Positions 8,647-16,489 of a stretch of DNA of 48,030 nucleotides are shown in pieces. The translations under genes were made by a program, and so were the position numbers. The stretch is from Cyanobacteria bacterium PR.3.49 (GTDB lineage: Bacteria > Cyanobacteriota > Vampirovibrionia > Obscuribacterales > Obscuribacteraceae). The DNA is taken from contig PNKB01000016.1 of assembly GCA_013997645.1 (NCBI GenBank), positions 1 through 48,030 of the forward strand, read 5' to 3'. How positions within the stretch are numbered: the stretch's first letter is position 1; every line of letters starts with the position of its first letter. The notes beneath the pieces were generated by a model. It saw only the letters and a program-made list of their open reading frames with translations, was not told the origin of the DNA and made no database searches.

Positions 8647-9642
8647 ATGACCTCTGATGCAAATCTCTGTTCAGTTTGTGGAAAATCCAAAGTCGCCAAT
8701 TCGGCATCCCCTGACGCTCACTGCAAGGGACACGCAGCGCCTGCGGACTTGAAATCACAGCTTGACGCCATAAAAACCCCGGGAAGCGCTGCTGCTCCTG
8801 CAAAAGCCGTACCACCGCCGGTTCCTGCTCCAAAACCGTCTAGCAGTCAGCAAAACATCAAAGCGCAGCTGGACGCTATACCTGCGCCTGGCGCCGCCAA
8901 GAGCGCGCCGGCACCAGCACCAGCACCAGCCCCCGCCCCAGCGCCGACGCTCAAGGCCGAGCCGAGCTTAGCCGATCAATTAAATGCTATTCCCACTCCC
9001 GGAGCCGGCGGCGCCAAGCCTGAAGCTTCCATCACGAAAAGTCAGCTCGACGCTATCCCCGCGCCAGGACCCGCGCCCGCTCCAGCAGCGGCAGCACCAT
9101 CTGCGGGATTGAGTTTCGCAGACCAACTCAACGCCATACCGACGCCAGGAATGTCCCGACCTGCTGACGCTTCTGGTCAACACGGCGTTACGACACCGAT
9201 TCCTCCCGAAATTGCCCTGGCGCCTCGCCCCGGCCAAGCCGCCTCGAATGCGGAGCAACCTGAGTGGATGAAGAAGTTCAATACATACCAATCCGGTATT
9301 ACTGCATCGTCAGCATCCGGCTACCCGGTACAAGACCCCAACGCCAACTACACGCCCCAGACTCGTGACACGCCGACAAATGCTGGGAGCGGATTTACAA
9401 TGATCGCAGTACTCGTTGTGGTTATAGTGCTTGCATTCTTCGGCTTCCAGATGATGAACAAGACACCGCCAGCCGATTTCAACAATCCAACAACGACATC
9501 TGCACCAAGCACATCGTCGCCAAGCACTTCATTGCCTGGAACGCCGGTGTCGCAGCCTTCCACGGCGCCAGTGTATAGCCCGCCGGGAAGTACTACTTCG
9601 ACACCTCCTCCGGAATCAGAAGGCAGTGTAACTTTCCGCTAA
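8647..9642 (+). CDS. Repeat-containing single-span membrane protein with QL(D/N)AIPxPG motifs
   Basis: A 331-residue protein, not assigned to a family. Residues 8-29 hold C8-x2-C11 and a later H25-C26-H29 group, like a small zinc ribbon. From 35 to 170 a proline/alanine-rich region carries five copies of a nine-residue motif, at 38, 74, 109, 131 and 158. Apart from the first copy (QLDAIKTPG), they alternate QLDAIPAPG and QLNAIPTPG, separated by PA-rich spacers. A hydrophobic span at about 249-268 is followed by a Ser/Thr/Pro-rich tail of some 60 residues. With no signal peptide, the likely topology is a cytoplasmic zinc ribbon and repeats with the tail outside. The repeats look like docking peptides for a partner. 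Stands alone. Confidence 0.7.
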   Translation: MTSDANLCSVCGKSKVANSASPDAHCKGHAAPADLKSQLDAIKTPGSAAAPAKAVPPPVPAPKPSSSQQNIKAQLDAIPAPGAAKSAPAPAPAPAPAPAPTLKAEPSLADQLNAIPTPGAGGAKPEASITKSQLDAIPAPGPAPAPAAAAPSAGLSFADQLNAIPTPGMSRPADASGQHGVTTPIPPEIALAPRPGQAASNAEQPEWMKKFNTYQSGITASSASGYPVQDPNANYTPQTRDTPTNAGSGFTMIAVLVVVIVLAFFGFQMMNKTPPADFNNPTTTSAPSTSSPSTSLPGTPVSQPSTAPVYSPPGSTTSTPPPESEGSVTFR

Positions 9643-9744
9643 TTCTGCAGTGTGCATCAACGGCAGTTGGAACCATCGAGTAAGCCCACAGTCTGAACGA
9701 TGGTAATTGCTGCCGCGCACTTTTCTGCGCGCAAGGGGAAAGTA

Positions 9745-10263
9745 ATGACTCAAAATTTTTACGATGAAGATTCGAAGGCAAAGCTGCAAGAGCTAATCAA
9801 AGATATTAAAGTTGCGATGCTTACCACTGTGAGCGAGAACGGACAGTTGCGCAGCAGACCGATGGCAACTCACGAAGTAAATATCGATGACGGTCTGTGG
9901 TTTTTAACCGAAGTAAATACTGCGAAAGTCGCTGAAGTCAGTCAGGAAGAACAAGTCAATCTTGTCTATATGGATGTGAAATCGCAGCGTTATGTCTCGC
10001 TTTCGGGATCTGCCAGGACATATCGTGACCCGGCAAAAGTGAATGAGTTGTGGAATCCGCTTTTGAAAGCTTGGTTTCCGAAAGGTCCTGATGATCCGAT
10101 GATTGCCGTGATGAAGGTAACACCGGAGTACGCAGAGTATTGGGACGCACCTTCTTATTCACTGGTGCAAATGTTCGGCTTCATAAAAGCTGCCGTCACC
10201 GGAGAAGAATACAAAGAAGAAGGCACCGAACACGAGAAGATCAATTTGTCGAAGAGTGCTTAA
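9745..10263 (+). CDS. Pyridoxamine 5'-phosphate oxidase-like (general stress protein 26 type)
   Basis: A 172-residue split-barrel flavin-binding protein. It starts at ATG 9745, which has AAGGGGAAA just upstream, rather than the in-frame ATG at 9700. The fold markers are VAMLTTVSENGQLRSRPMA, DGLWFLTEVNTAKVAE and QRYVSLSGSA, then ELWNPLLKAWFPKGPDDP and EYAEYWDAP, typical of the stress protein 26 group. Members bind FMN or FAD and are linked to stress responses rather than vitamin B6 synthesis. The next gene is convergent, leaving 26 bases between stops. Family assignment is confident; the reaction is unknown. Confidence 0.9.
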   Translation: MTQNFYDEDSKAKLQELIKDIKVAMLTTVSENGQLRSRPMATHEVNIDDGLWFLTEVNTAKVAEVSQEEQVNLVYMDVKSQRYVSLSGSARTYRDPAKVNELWNPLLKAWFPKGPDDPMIAVMKVTPEYAEYWDAPSYSLVQMFGFIKAAVTGEEYKEEGTEHEKINLSKSA

Positions 10264-10289
10264 GAACAAAAGCGAGATCGCAAAAACAA

Positions 10290-11423
10290 TTAGTCATCAT
10301 CCGCATGGGCAGGAAAAGATTCTCTCAACCTGCCCATGCTTACGCCAACCAATTTTGTTTCGCCTTCTTCTTTTTCCAACTCGATAGGTGAATACCCACT
10401 TAGTTCAACGATGCAGTCAGCAAGTTCACGCGAGTGAGTGGTAATCCAAATCTGCGAACGGTGCGAAGCATCTACAAGTAAGCGCGCTAAAGGTTCACTC
10501 AAATCCGGATGCAAGCTTGTCTCTGGTTCGTTGATCACCAGCAGTGATGGCGGATCGATGCTGTATAGTGCTGCGAGCAAGCACAGATACTGCAAAGTTC
10601 CGTCTGACAATTCATGCGTCGCGAAAGAACGGTGTAGGCCCGCAAAAGTCATGTTGACTTGCAAGCCAGACGGAGACTCTGTCACTTCTAAACCAGTCCC
10701 AGGAAAAGCATCATCCAGGCTAGCAAGAAATCCATTGCTGTCGCCCCACTGAAGAATGGTCGCTATTGCAGAAACAAAATCACTGCCGTCATGTGCCATC
10801 CGTGGAGTCATTATGGAAAGCTGCGATTTTCGCAACGGAGAATCGCGATCCGTCCGAAAGTGGTGATAGAAACGCCAGCTCAAAAACTCCTGGCGAAGTG
10901 CGGACAATTGAGGAAATCGGTGTGGCTCACGAATGCCAAACAAAATTGATTCATTTGCTGGAACGCGCATTGTATAGTCGACTTTAACGCCTTTTGAATC
11001 CGTAAGCTGAATTTGCGCTCTGTTGCGACGCAAAATTCGTGTTCGCGCCGAACCTGACAGTAAATAGATTTCTTCTTTGAGTATCTCAAGATCATTTCTA
11101 AAGACGGAATCCTTGCCGCCACCAAGCGATGAAGAGAGAGCGGCAAAGGAAAGATCATACTGAAGGTTGTCGAGCTTAACCGACAGTTCTACGCCGTTTT
11201 TATCTGCACGCGCTCCGGACCAGAGAAGTGATGAAATGCCGCCTTCTTCAGCAACGTTTCTCGCCAATCTTCCGGAAGCCGTGGATGCAAGCAAATAGAT
11301 TGCTCTGTAGAGATTACTTTTACCGCTGCCGTTCGGCCCAACGATTATGTTGAGACGATCTAGCTTTAACCAGGCATTCTTTACGGATCTGTAGTTTGAA
11401 ATTAGAAACTCAGCAAGGCTCAT
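10290..11423 (-). CDS. SMC/RecF-like AAA ATPase, copy 2 of a tandem pair
   Basis: A 377-residue ABC-class ATPase of the AAA_21/COG4637-like type. Walker A is GPNGSGKS (29-36). The middle domain contains FLSWRFYHHFRTDRDSPLR. The signature HELSDGTLQYL, Walker B LLVINEPETSLHPD and H-loop TTHSRELAD follow in order, so all motifs for ATP-driven dimerisation look intact. There is no nuclease, TOPRIM or HNH domain. It begins nine bases after the stop of a paralogue (11433-12632) sharing the same architecture and the WRFYHxFRTDxxSPxR motif, so the two may form a heterodimer. It is the last gene of a five-gene operon. Function unknown; such ATPases occur in DNA repair and in defence systems. Confidence 0.88.
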   Translation of the reverse strand: MSLAEFLISNYRSVKNAWLKLDRLNIIVGPNGSGKSNLYRAIYLLASTASGRLARNVAEEGGISSLLWSGARADKNGVELSVKLDNLQYDLSFAALSSSLGGGKDSVFRNDLEILKEEIYLLSGSARTRILRRNRAQIQLTDSKGVKVDYTMRVPANESILFGIREPHRFPQLSALRQEFLSWRFYHHFRTDRDSPLRKSQLSIMTPRMAHDGSDFVSAIATILQWGDSNGFLASLDDAFPGTGLEVTESPSGLQVNMTFAGLHRSFATHELSDGTLQYLCLLAALYSIDPPSLLVINEPETSLHPDLSEPLARLLVDASHRSQIWITTHSRELADCIVELSGYSPIELEKEEGETKLVGVSMGRLRESFPAHADDD

Positions 11424-11432
11424 AGATTCTGC

Positions 11433-12632
11433 TTAGGCATCCTCCATCTCGGTCTCTGGACCAAGCCACCCACGCATCTTTTGCTCATGCGTTTTGATTT
11501 TGCGTTTTCCCTTGATGCAGGTTGCACCATCAATTTTTTCAAGTTCATATGTAGCCGCGCCTTTTAATCGCAAAAAGCGAGCGAGTTCTTTTGAATGCGT
11601 GGTCAACAAAATCTGTGATTCTGCAGAGGCAGCTACAATCAGATCAGCAAGCGGCTTCATGAGATCTACATGGACGCTTGTTTCCGGTTCGTTCAAGACC
11701 ATAAATGGCGCAGGTCGCGGCGTAAGCAATGCTGCCACCAAACAAAGATATTGCAAGATACCATCAGAAAGTTCACGAGCATCCAGTGGTCTGTTGACAC
11801 CAGGAAAACTCATTTGCATGATCAAGATTCCGCCTTCTTCTTCAATCGTAACCTCGGAATCTGGAAACGCCTTGCTAATTGATTGTTGCAATTTTCTGCG
11901 ATCGCCCACCGCTCGAATTGTGGCAAGAGTCGCGGACAAATCGCGTCCATCGTGGCTCAATATTGGAGTCATAGTAGCGAGTTGCGGTTCACGAATAGGT
12001 GAATGCAAATCAGTTCTAAAATCGTGATAAAAACGCCAACGCAAAAATTCAGCGCGAAGCAAAGCCAACTCAGGATAACTCTGCGGCTCTCGTAATTCAG
12101 ATAAGACTGACTCGCTCTCTCCTATCTTTTCCCGATAAGCTCGTTCCTCTCCATCAGCATCCTTAGCTGTTATGAGTGAACGCTTCCTCTTCAGCAGATT
12201 TACATTGCGAGGTCCGGTCTTAATTTCAACAAGCTCCTCCTTAATGTCAGGATCTCGTTTAAAAATCGCAAGCTCTGCTTCGTCTATGCCGTCAGGTGAA
12301 ATCATCGCATTCATACCTGCCATCCGTTCACTGGCTGGTATCACTCCAAACTCGATGAAATATGTGAGCTGTTCAAACTGCACTCGCAACCTGGTTCGCG
12401 GCTGTTCCTGTTTTCGTCTTGCACCAGCCCAGAGTATCGACTGCATGCCACCCTCTTCGGCTATGCGTCGCGCGAAAGTACCATTGGCAGCCGCAGCGAT
12501 AAGATTTATCGATTGATAAATATTGCTCTTGCCACACCCATTGGGCCCGACAAGGACCGTGACGTTACTGAGCTCGAGCCTCAGGTCGTCAACAGATCTA
12601 TAACCGGAAATTTCGATCTCTTGAATTTTCAT
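11433..12632 (-). CDS. SMC/RecF-like AAA ATPase, copy 1 of a tandem pair
   Basis: A 399-residue ATPase with Walker A GPNGCGKS (29-36), RRIAEEGGMQSILWAGAR, the middle motif FLRWRFYHDFRTD, signature RELSDGILQYL, Walker B MVLNEPETSVHVD and H-loop TTHSKELAR. It is clearly a paralogue of the next gene, with a longer middle section (about residues 95-185, rich in charged residues) and a charged C-terminal tail. No effector domain is visible. It lies 12 bases after the YaiI gene and nine before its paralogue, so all three should be cotranscribed. The two copies are well diverged, which argues against a recent duplication. Confidence 0.88.
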   Translation of the reverse strand: MKIQEIEISGYRSVDDLRLELSNVTVLVGPNGCGKSNIYQSINLIAAAANGTFARRIAEEGGMQSILWAGARRKQEQPRTRLRVQFEQLTYFIEFGVIPASERMAGMNAMISPDGIDEAELAIFKRDPDIKEELVEIKTGPRNVNLLKRKRSLITAKDADGEERAYREKIGESESVLSELREPQSYPELALLRAEFLRWRFYHDFRTDLHSPIREPQLATMTPILSHDGRDLSATLATIRAVGDRRKLQQSISKAFPDSEVTIEEEGGILIMQMSFPGVNRPLDARELSDGILQYLCLVAALLTPRPAPFMVLNEPETSVHVDLMKPLADLIVAASAESQILLTTHSKELARFLRLKGAATYELEKIDGATCIKGKRKIKTHEQKMRGWLGPETEMEDA

Positions 12633-12644
12633 GAGATCAATAAT

Positions 12645-13100
12645 CTACACCTTCCGGAGAAGTTTCGTCAGCTCCCTATCAAAACTCGAAGCGAATTCTC
12701 TCTTTTCTTTTTCGCCAAATTGCTTTGGTCCGCCCGTTACCATCCCGGCATCGCGCATATCTTGCATCATGTCACGGATGGAAAGCCTCTCACCGATATT
12801 GTCATCGTCAAATACAACACCGCGAGGACTAATGACGACGACTGCCCGCTTCACCAGCGGGTGCGCAAGCGGAATGTCCTGGGTAATGACCAAATCACCG
12901 ACCACCGCCTGTTCGATAATATATGCGTCTGCAGCATCCGGTGTGTTGGCGACCTGCACAAAACTCACCAAATCGGAAAGAGGTAAAGGCAGAGGCTTGT
13001 TTGCGACAAAAGTAGTCTCAATCTTTCTCTTGCGCGATGCCGCAAGGACTATGTCTCGAACAGCTCCGGGACAGGCATCGGCATCTACCCAAATTTTCAT
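12645..13100 (-). CDS. YaiI/YqxD family protein (DUF188)
   Basis: A 151-residue member of the UPF0178/DUF188 family. It opens with the family signature WVDADACPGAVRD, has DAADAYIIEQAVVGDLVITQD in the centre and SPRGVVFDDDNIGERLSIRD later. The fold resembles PIN/NYN nucleases with conserved acidic residues, but no reaction is established. The ATG at 13100 directly follows the TAG of the vWA gene (13101-13103), so translation is probably coupled. Its place between an exported vWA protein and two ATPases is unusual and may reflect operon packing rather than shared function. Confidence 0.93.
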   Translation of the reverse strand: MKIWVDADACPGAVRDIVLAASRKRKIETTFVANKPLPLPLSDLVSFVQVANTPDAADAYIIEQAVVGDLVITQDIPLAHPLVKRAVVVISPRGVVFDDDNIGERLSIRDMMQDMRDAGMVTGGPKQFGEKEKREFASSFDRELTKLLRKV

Positions 13101-14168
13101 CTATTGCGGTACTCGAGGCGTGCTTATTGGACCAAGCTTGTTCTTCGCGGCATAGTCCTGAATAGACTCAACGAGCGACTGTGCCAGTCCTACCTGCTGC
13201 AGCCGCTCCATAGGAACGTTTCTAACGATATCAAATCGAGCACCGTCAGCCATTAAACCGTTGTCCAGATAATTGAGAAAGCTTTTGCCTTTGAAGTCTC
13301 TGGAACCGACCTGGAAAAACACAACAGTCACATCTTTTGGATTTTGCATTCTTTTTGTAGTTTCGATCAATAAATCTGCCACCAAGAAAGGCTCGCGCTT
13401 GGGAGCAGGAACGCCATCGGTGATAACGCCGATCAATAACGGCTTGCCGTCAGTAGAACGGCGGGCGAAGAAGTTGTCCAGCCGATTTGCAAGTGGGCGA
13501 GACATTCTGGTGCCCAGGGTGAACATCGGAGTATTGAACAATTCTGTCACGTGCTGCGGGGAAGATTTTTCGTAAACCTGAAAATCACCGGCGAAAGTCG
13601 TCAACGTAAATCCGTTCCGCACGAATGGAGCCAATTGCTGCGCTAATTGTCCGGCTTGCATACCGCACCAATTCCATCGCGACAGACCGCCAGGACAATC
13701 CATTCTGCGCATCGACATCGATTCGTCGACGATCAACTCAATATTGTAATTTGCCAGAAGCTGCAATCTTTGAACAGAGCCAGAGAGTGCCTTTTGCTGA
13801 ACAGCACCAGACAGCGGCGCTTGTTGAAATGCTGAAACATCAAACTTGGGCGCCAAGCCGGACAATGGCGGATTCTGAATTTGGTCTTGCTGAACACCCT
13901 GAATGAACTTGCTTGCGTTTAGATTGAAGGCTGGCTTCTGAATGCGGGTGTTCTCCTCAGTTTTTGAAGCATTCAAGGAAAACGGCTGACGTTGCCCGCT
14001 GTCGACTGCACTGTCTTGCTCCTCCAGAGGAGGAGCAGTCATAGGCATTTGCTCCTGGGGCTTTGGCTTAGCAAACACCGCAGCTTGGTAGCAGATGGAA
14101 ACGAGCATCAGGAGGGATGCGCAGGAAAACAGTACTCTGGGAAGTTGTGGACGTTTTCTACTTATCAA
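13101..14168 (-). CDS. Exported von Willebrand factor A-domain protein
   Basis: A 355-residue protein with an N-terminal hydrophobic export signal (about residues 8-33) and a disordered, glutamine- and proline-rich region to about 135 containing two NASK repeats (66-69, 84-87) and several PLSG repeats. The vWA domain runs from about 140 to 330: the metal-binding MIDAS motif is D148-E-S150-M-S152, with a threonine in LGTRMSRPL and a later aspartate in GVITDGVPAP. vWA domains bind partners through a divalent metal. The start is TTG at 14168, overlapping the TGA of the upstream gene as TTGA, a standard sign of translational coupling. It is the second gene of the five-gene operon. Confidence 0.85.
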   Translation of the reverse strand: MISRKRPQLPRVLFSCASLLMLVSICYQAAVFAKPKPQEQMPMTAPPLEEQDSAVDSGQRQPFSLNASKTEENTRIQKPAFNLNASKFIQGVQQDQIQNPPLSGLAPKFDVSAFQQAPLSGAVQQKALSGSVQRLQLLANYNIELIVDESMSMRRMDCPGGLSRWNWCGMQAGQLAQQLAPFVRNGFTLTTFAGDFQVYEKSSPQHVTELFNTPMFTLGTRMSRPLANRLDNFFARRSTDGKPLLIGVITDGVPAPKREPFLVADLLIETTKRMQNPKDVTVVFFQVGSRDFKGKSFLNYLDNGLMADGARFDIVRNVPMERLQQVGLAQSLVESIQDYAAKNKLGPISTPRVPQ

Positions 14169-14470
14169 AACACTTTTTTGAAGAATTTCTTCGTGCTCTT
14201 GACGCCTTTCTTGACGCCGCCCTCAGTCGCACTCCAGCCTTTCTTCACTCCTCCTTCTGTTACTCTCCATCCTTTCTTGGTTCCGCCTACCGTCACTTTA
14301 GCGCCTTTCTTAACGCCGCCCTCGGTAACTCTCCAGCCTTTCTTTGTTCCATTAACTGTGGCTCTGTAGCCTTTCTTGATGCCTTTGGTTACGGCTCCGG
14401 CGTCAGCAGCCGGGATGGTTCCACATACGACAACGAGCAGTGCTGCCGAAGCAATTGCGAATCTGTTCAT
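14165..14470 (-). CDS. Secreted basic protein with six 11-residue KKG repeats
   Basis: A 101-residue protein: a clear signal peptide (cleavage near ADA, residue 24), then six repeats with KKG at 32, 43, 54, 65, 76 and 87, exactly 11 residues apart. Typical units are TKKGWRVTEGG and VKKGAKVTVGG. The end, KKFFKKVF, is cationic and amphipathic. An exact 11-residue period with lysine-glycine-threonine composition recalls synuclein and group 3 LEA repeats, which form membrane-binding helices, but this is only an analogy. AAAGGG lies upstream of ATG 14470. It is the first gene of the operon and overlaps the vWA start by four bases, so the two are probably made together. Confidence 0.8.
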   Translation of the reverse strand: MNRFAIASAALLVVVCGTIPAADAGAVTKGIKKGYRATVNGTKKGWRVTEGGVKKGAKVTVGGTKKGWRVTEGGVKKGWSATEGGVKKGVKSTKKFFKKVF

Positions 14471-14612
14471 GCATTAGCCCTTTCTGAAGACAGACACGTG
14501 CATCTTCTCACATAAAAGGAGAACAATGAAGTTATAGACGGAAAAGCCCGCCGGCTGTTCCGCAGAGGGTTAAGGACTGTGACGGTTCTAGCGCCAGGCC
14601 CGAAAGCTATGC

Positions 14613-15857
14613 CTACTGGGCGGTTTTCCTCAGCTTATCGATGGTGGCCAGGTCAGCGGCTGCATTCTTGGATTTTGCGCCCTCGATGGCTTTGTAAATC
14701 CGAGATCTCATCTGATAGCCCTGAGTGCTCTGGGGCTCCAACTCGATCATTTTCGTCGCGTCGGCTGTTGCTTCCTTCAGGCGATTTGCTTTCATAAGGG
14801 TTTCAGCGCGCAATTCCCAGTCATCGACATTCTTAGGCGCCAGGGCAATGGCTTTGTCGATGTCCTGCAACGCTTGAGTAAAGTCCTTTTTCTTGTCGCG
14901 ATAGAGCAAAGCACGCTGAATATATGCCCAGTGTGTACGCGGGTTCGCCTTCACTGCGGCAGTGTAGTCCGCTATCGCTTTGTCGGTTTTTCCGAGTTTA
15001 TCGAATTGTTTGGCGCGATAACCAAGGACATCGACGTCATTCGGTCGCAATGCGATTGATGCGTCGAAATCCAATAAAGCGAGCTGATCTTTGTTGAGAC
15101 TTTGGTGCAACCTGCCTCTGTCAAATAGCGCGGTCGCGTCTTTGGGATCCGTCTTTAGTGCCGTGTCCAAATCCGCAAGCGCAGGTTTCAATCTTTCTAA
15201 CTGATAATAAGATTGCGCTCGCAATTTCAAAGCCAGTGTTTTGCTAGGGCTGAGCTTTACTGCTTCGCTCAATGCAAAAGAAGCTTTGGTGGCATTGTCA
15301 CTGTCGAGATATCTCTTACCAAGCTCGCACAACTTACTGTACTTATCATCTGTACTTAGTTTCGCATCACCTGTGATGGCAGCGATTTGCTTTACCGGCG
15401 GTTTGTTGACGTCTGCCTCAATTGCAGCAGCACGTTTCTCAAGAAGTACAGCTTCCTTCTCTCGCCCGTGCTTTCTCAAAAACTGCGCATATTGAGTCAA
15501 CATTGGTGTCAAAATAAAGTCGTCAATGCCGTCATTGGTTTCGCGATCAGCCACCAGTTCTTTATACATTTTTTCCGCTTCGGCAGTTTTTCCAGCAGCC
15601 TCATACAATTCTGCAAGAGCACGCTTTTCACCACTGAGATTTAGTTTTAACTCCTGACGCTCTGCCATGATTTTTCGAATAGTGGTTTCGGCTTCATCCC
15701 ACTTCTTCTCAGCTTTCAGTTTGTCCACTTGCCGCATTTGTTGCATCCACTGCCCGCTACCCATTCGAATGCGCTCTTGAATGTCAATGTCATCCGCCCT
15801 GCTAGCGCTCGAGAGCAATATCATGGAGCTGAGAGCAATAACAACCTTTTTGATCAT
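14613..15857 (-). CDS. Secreted tetratricopeptide-repeat protein
   Basis: A 414-residue protein starting at ATG 15857, which gives a normal signal peptide (MIKKVVIALSSMILLSSASRA); AAAGGAAA lies upstream. The longer frame to 15941 would bury this signal. An early helical pair (about 50-150) is followed by at least five or six TPR units from about residue 180, such as AVKLSPSKTLALKLRAQSYY, ALADLDTALKTDPKDATALF and AIADYTAAVKANPRTHWAYI. TPR arrays are protein-binding scaffolds; the partner is unknown. It lies 61 bases after the SnoaL-like gene and may be the tail of that transcript. Confidence 0.9.
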   Translation of the reverse strand: MIKKVVIALSSMILLSSASRADDIDIQERIRMGSGQWMQQMRQVDKLKAEKKWDEAETTIRKIMAERQELKLNLSGEKRALAELYEAAGKTAEAEKMYKELVADRETNDGIDDFILTPMLTQYAQFLRKHGREKEAVLLEKRAAAIEADVNKPPVKQIAAITGDAKLSTDDKYSKLCELGKRYLDSDNATKASFALSEAVKLSPSKTLALKLRAQSYYQLERLKPALADLDTALKTDPKDATALFDRGRLHQSLNKDQLALLDFDASIALRPNDVDVLGYRAKQFDKLGKTDKAIADYTAAVKANPRTHWAYIQRALLYRDKKKDFTQALQDIDKAIALAPKNVDDWELRAETLMKANRLKEATADATKMIELEPQSTQGYQMRSRIYKAIEGAKSKNAAADLATIDKLRKTAQ

Positions 15858-15918
15858 TTTTCGATTTCCTTTGAAGGACATGATTCTTCCAGCGGACAGT
15901 ACTTTTGTACCGAGTACG

Positions 15919-16311
15919 TTACGGTCGAAAGCTTGGGTCAAGAGCTACGCGACGCTCAAGAAATTTCCACTCGCCACTTACTTTAATTAGGTGGTCATTG
16001 TAAACACCGGAGGCGATCAATTTCGGTTCATTGACGCGGTCGAAAACCAGCATGTAACAGCGTTGCTGAGCTTGGTCCCCAAAGCCGTCAATGACTAAAT
16101 TGGTCATTACATGACGTTTGTTCTTAATGCGGTCGCCAAGAGCGGCGAATAGCTCTCTCAGCTTTTCAAAGCCCTGAAATTCACCTAAACCACCCCTCCA
16201 CATCCCAGTGGCATCCCATGTAGCCAGCCACGCGTCCAGGTCGGAATCATCCATTGCATTGGCATATCGAGCGGTGAGTTCTTGAATCTGCAGCTTGTCT
16301 TCAATTTCCAT
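15919..16311 (-). CDS. SnoaL-like / NTF2-fold protein
   Basis: A 130-residue cytoplasmic protein of the SnoaL_4/NTF2-like group: QELTARYANAMDDSDLDAWL, then WDATGMWRG, HVMTNLVIDGFGD and WKFLERRVALDP. The cone-shaped fold hosts various isomerase, dehydratase or binding activities, and the catalytic type cannot be told. AGAGG lies seven bases before ATG 16311. It starts 19 bases after the stop of the small membrane protein of the oxidase operon, so it could be read through from it, although a link to respiration is not evident. Confidence 0.85.
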   Translation of the reverse strand: MEIEDKLQIQELTARYANAMDDSDLDAWLATWDATGMWRGGLGEFQGFEKLRELFAALGDRIKNKRHVMTNLVIDGFGDQAQQRCYMLVFDRVNEPKLIASGVYNDHLIKVSGEWKFLERRVALDPSFRP

Positions 16312-16330
16312 CTCAACCTCTTTGACATCT

Positions 16331-16489
16331 TTACTTTATCTGCATGTATTTTTCGACAAAACGATCACTATTGGCGAGCAGATCATCCTTCGGCGTTTCG
16401 AACAGATTTCGTAACGCAGGAATGAAAATCCAGGCTGCGGCATAAGCGAGAATCATCAACGACATGATTACAATCAATGCTTGAATCAT
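16331..16489 (-). CDS. 52-residue single-span membrane protein, putative cbb3 oxidase accessory subunit (CcoQ-like position)
   Basis: A short gene whose ATG (16489-16487) overlaps the TGA of the oxidase gene as ATGA. The peptide begins MIQALIVIMSLMILAYAAAW, has one transmembrane span (about residues 4-24), then a polar tail with RNLFETPKDDLLANSDRF. Its size, single span and location match CcoQ-type or other small subunits of cbb3 oxidases, but the sequence is not recognisably CcoQ, so the role is inferred from position and coupling alone. The tail could help assemble or stabilise the fused oxidase. Confidence 0.75.
   Translation of the reverse strand: MIQALIVIMSLMILAYAAAWIFIPALRNLFETPKDDLLANSDRFVEKYMQIK

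Noticed and set aside
8925-8947. Short tandem repeat in the CCAGCA/PA-coding stretch as a CRISPR or VNTR
   Set aside because: It is the proline-alanine spacer of a coding sequence; no spacer-repeat organisation.
10290-12632. Known anti-phage ATPase-nuclease system (OLD, PARIS or Septu type)
   Set aside because: Neither ATPase has a TOPRIM or other nuclease domain and no HNH or TOPRIM partner is adjacent; only the ATPase fold is shared.
12631-13155. 174-residue plus-strand open frame
   Set aside because: Lies opposite the clearly conserved YaiI gene; no recognisable domain, so a shadow.
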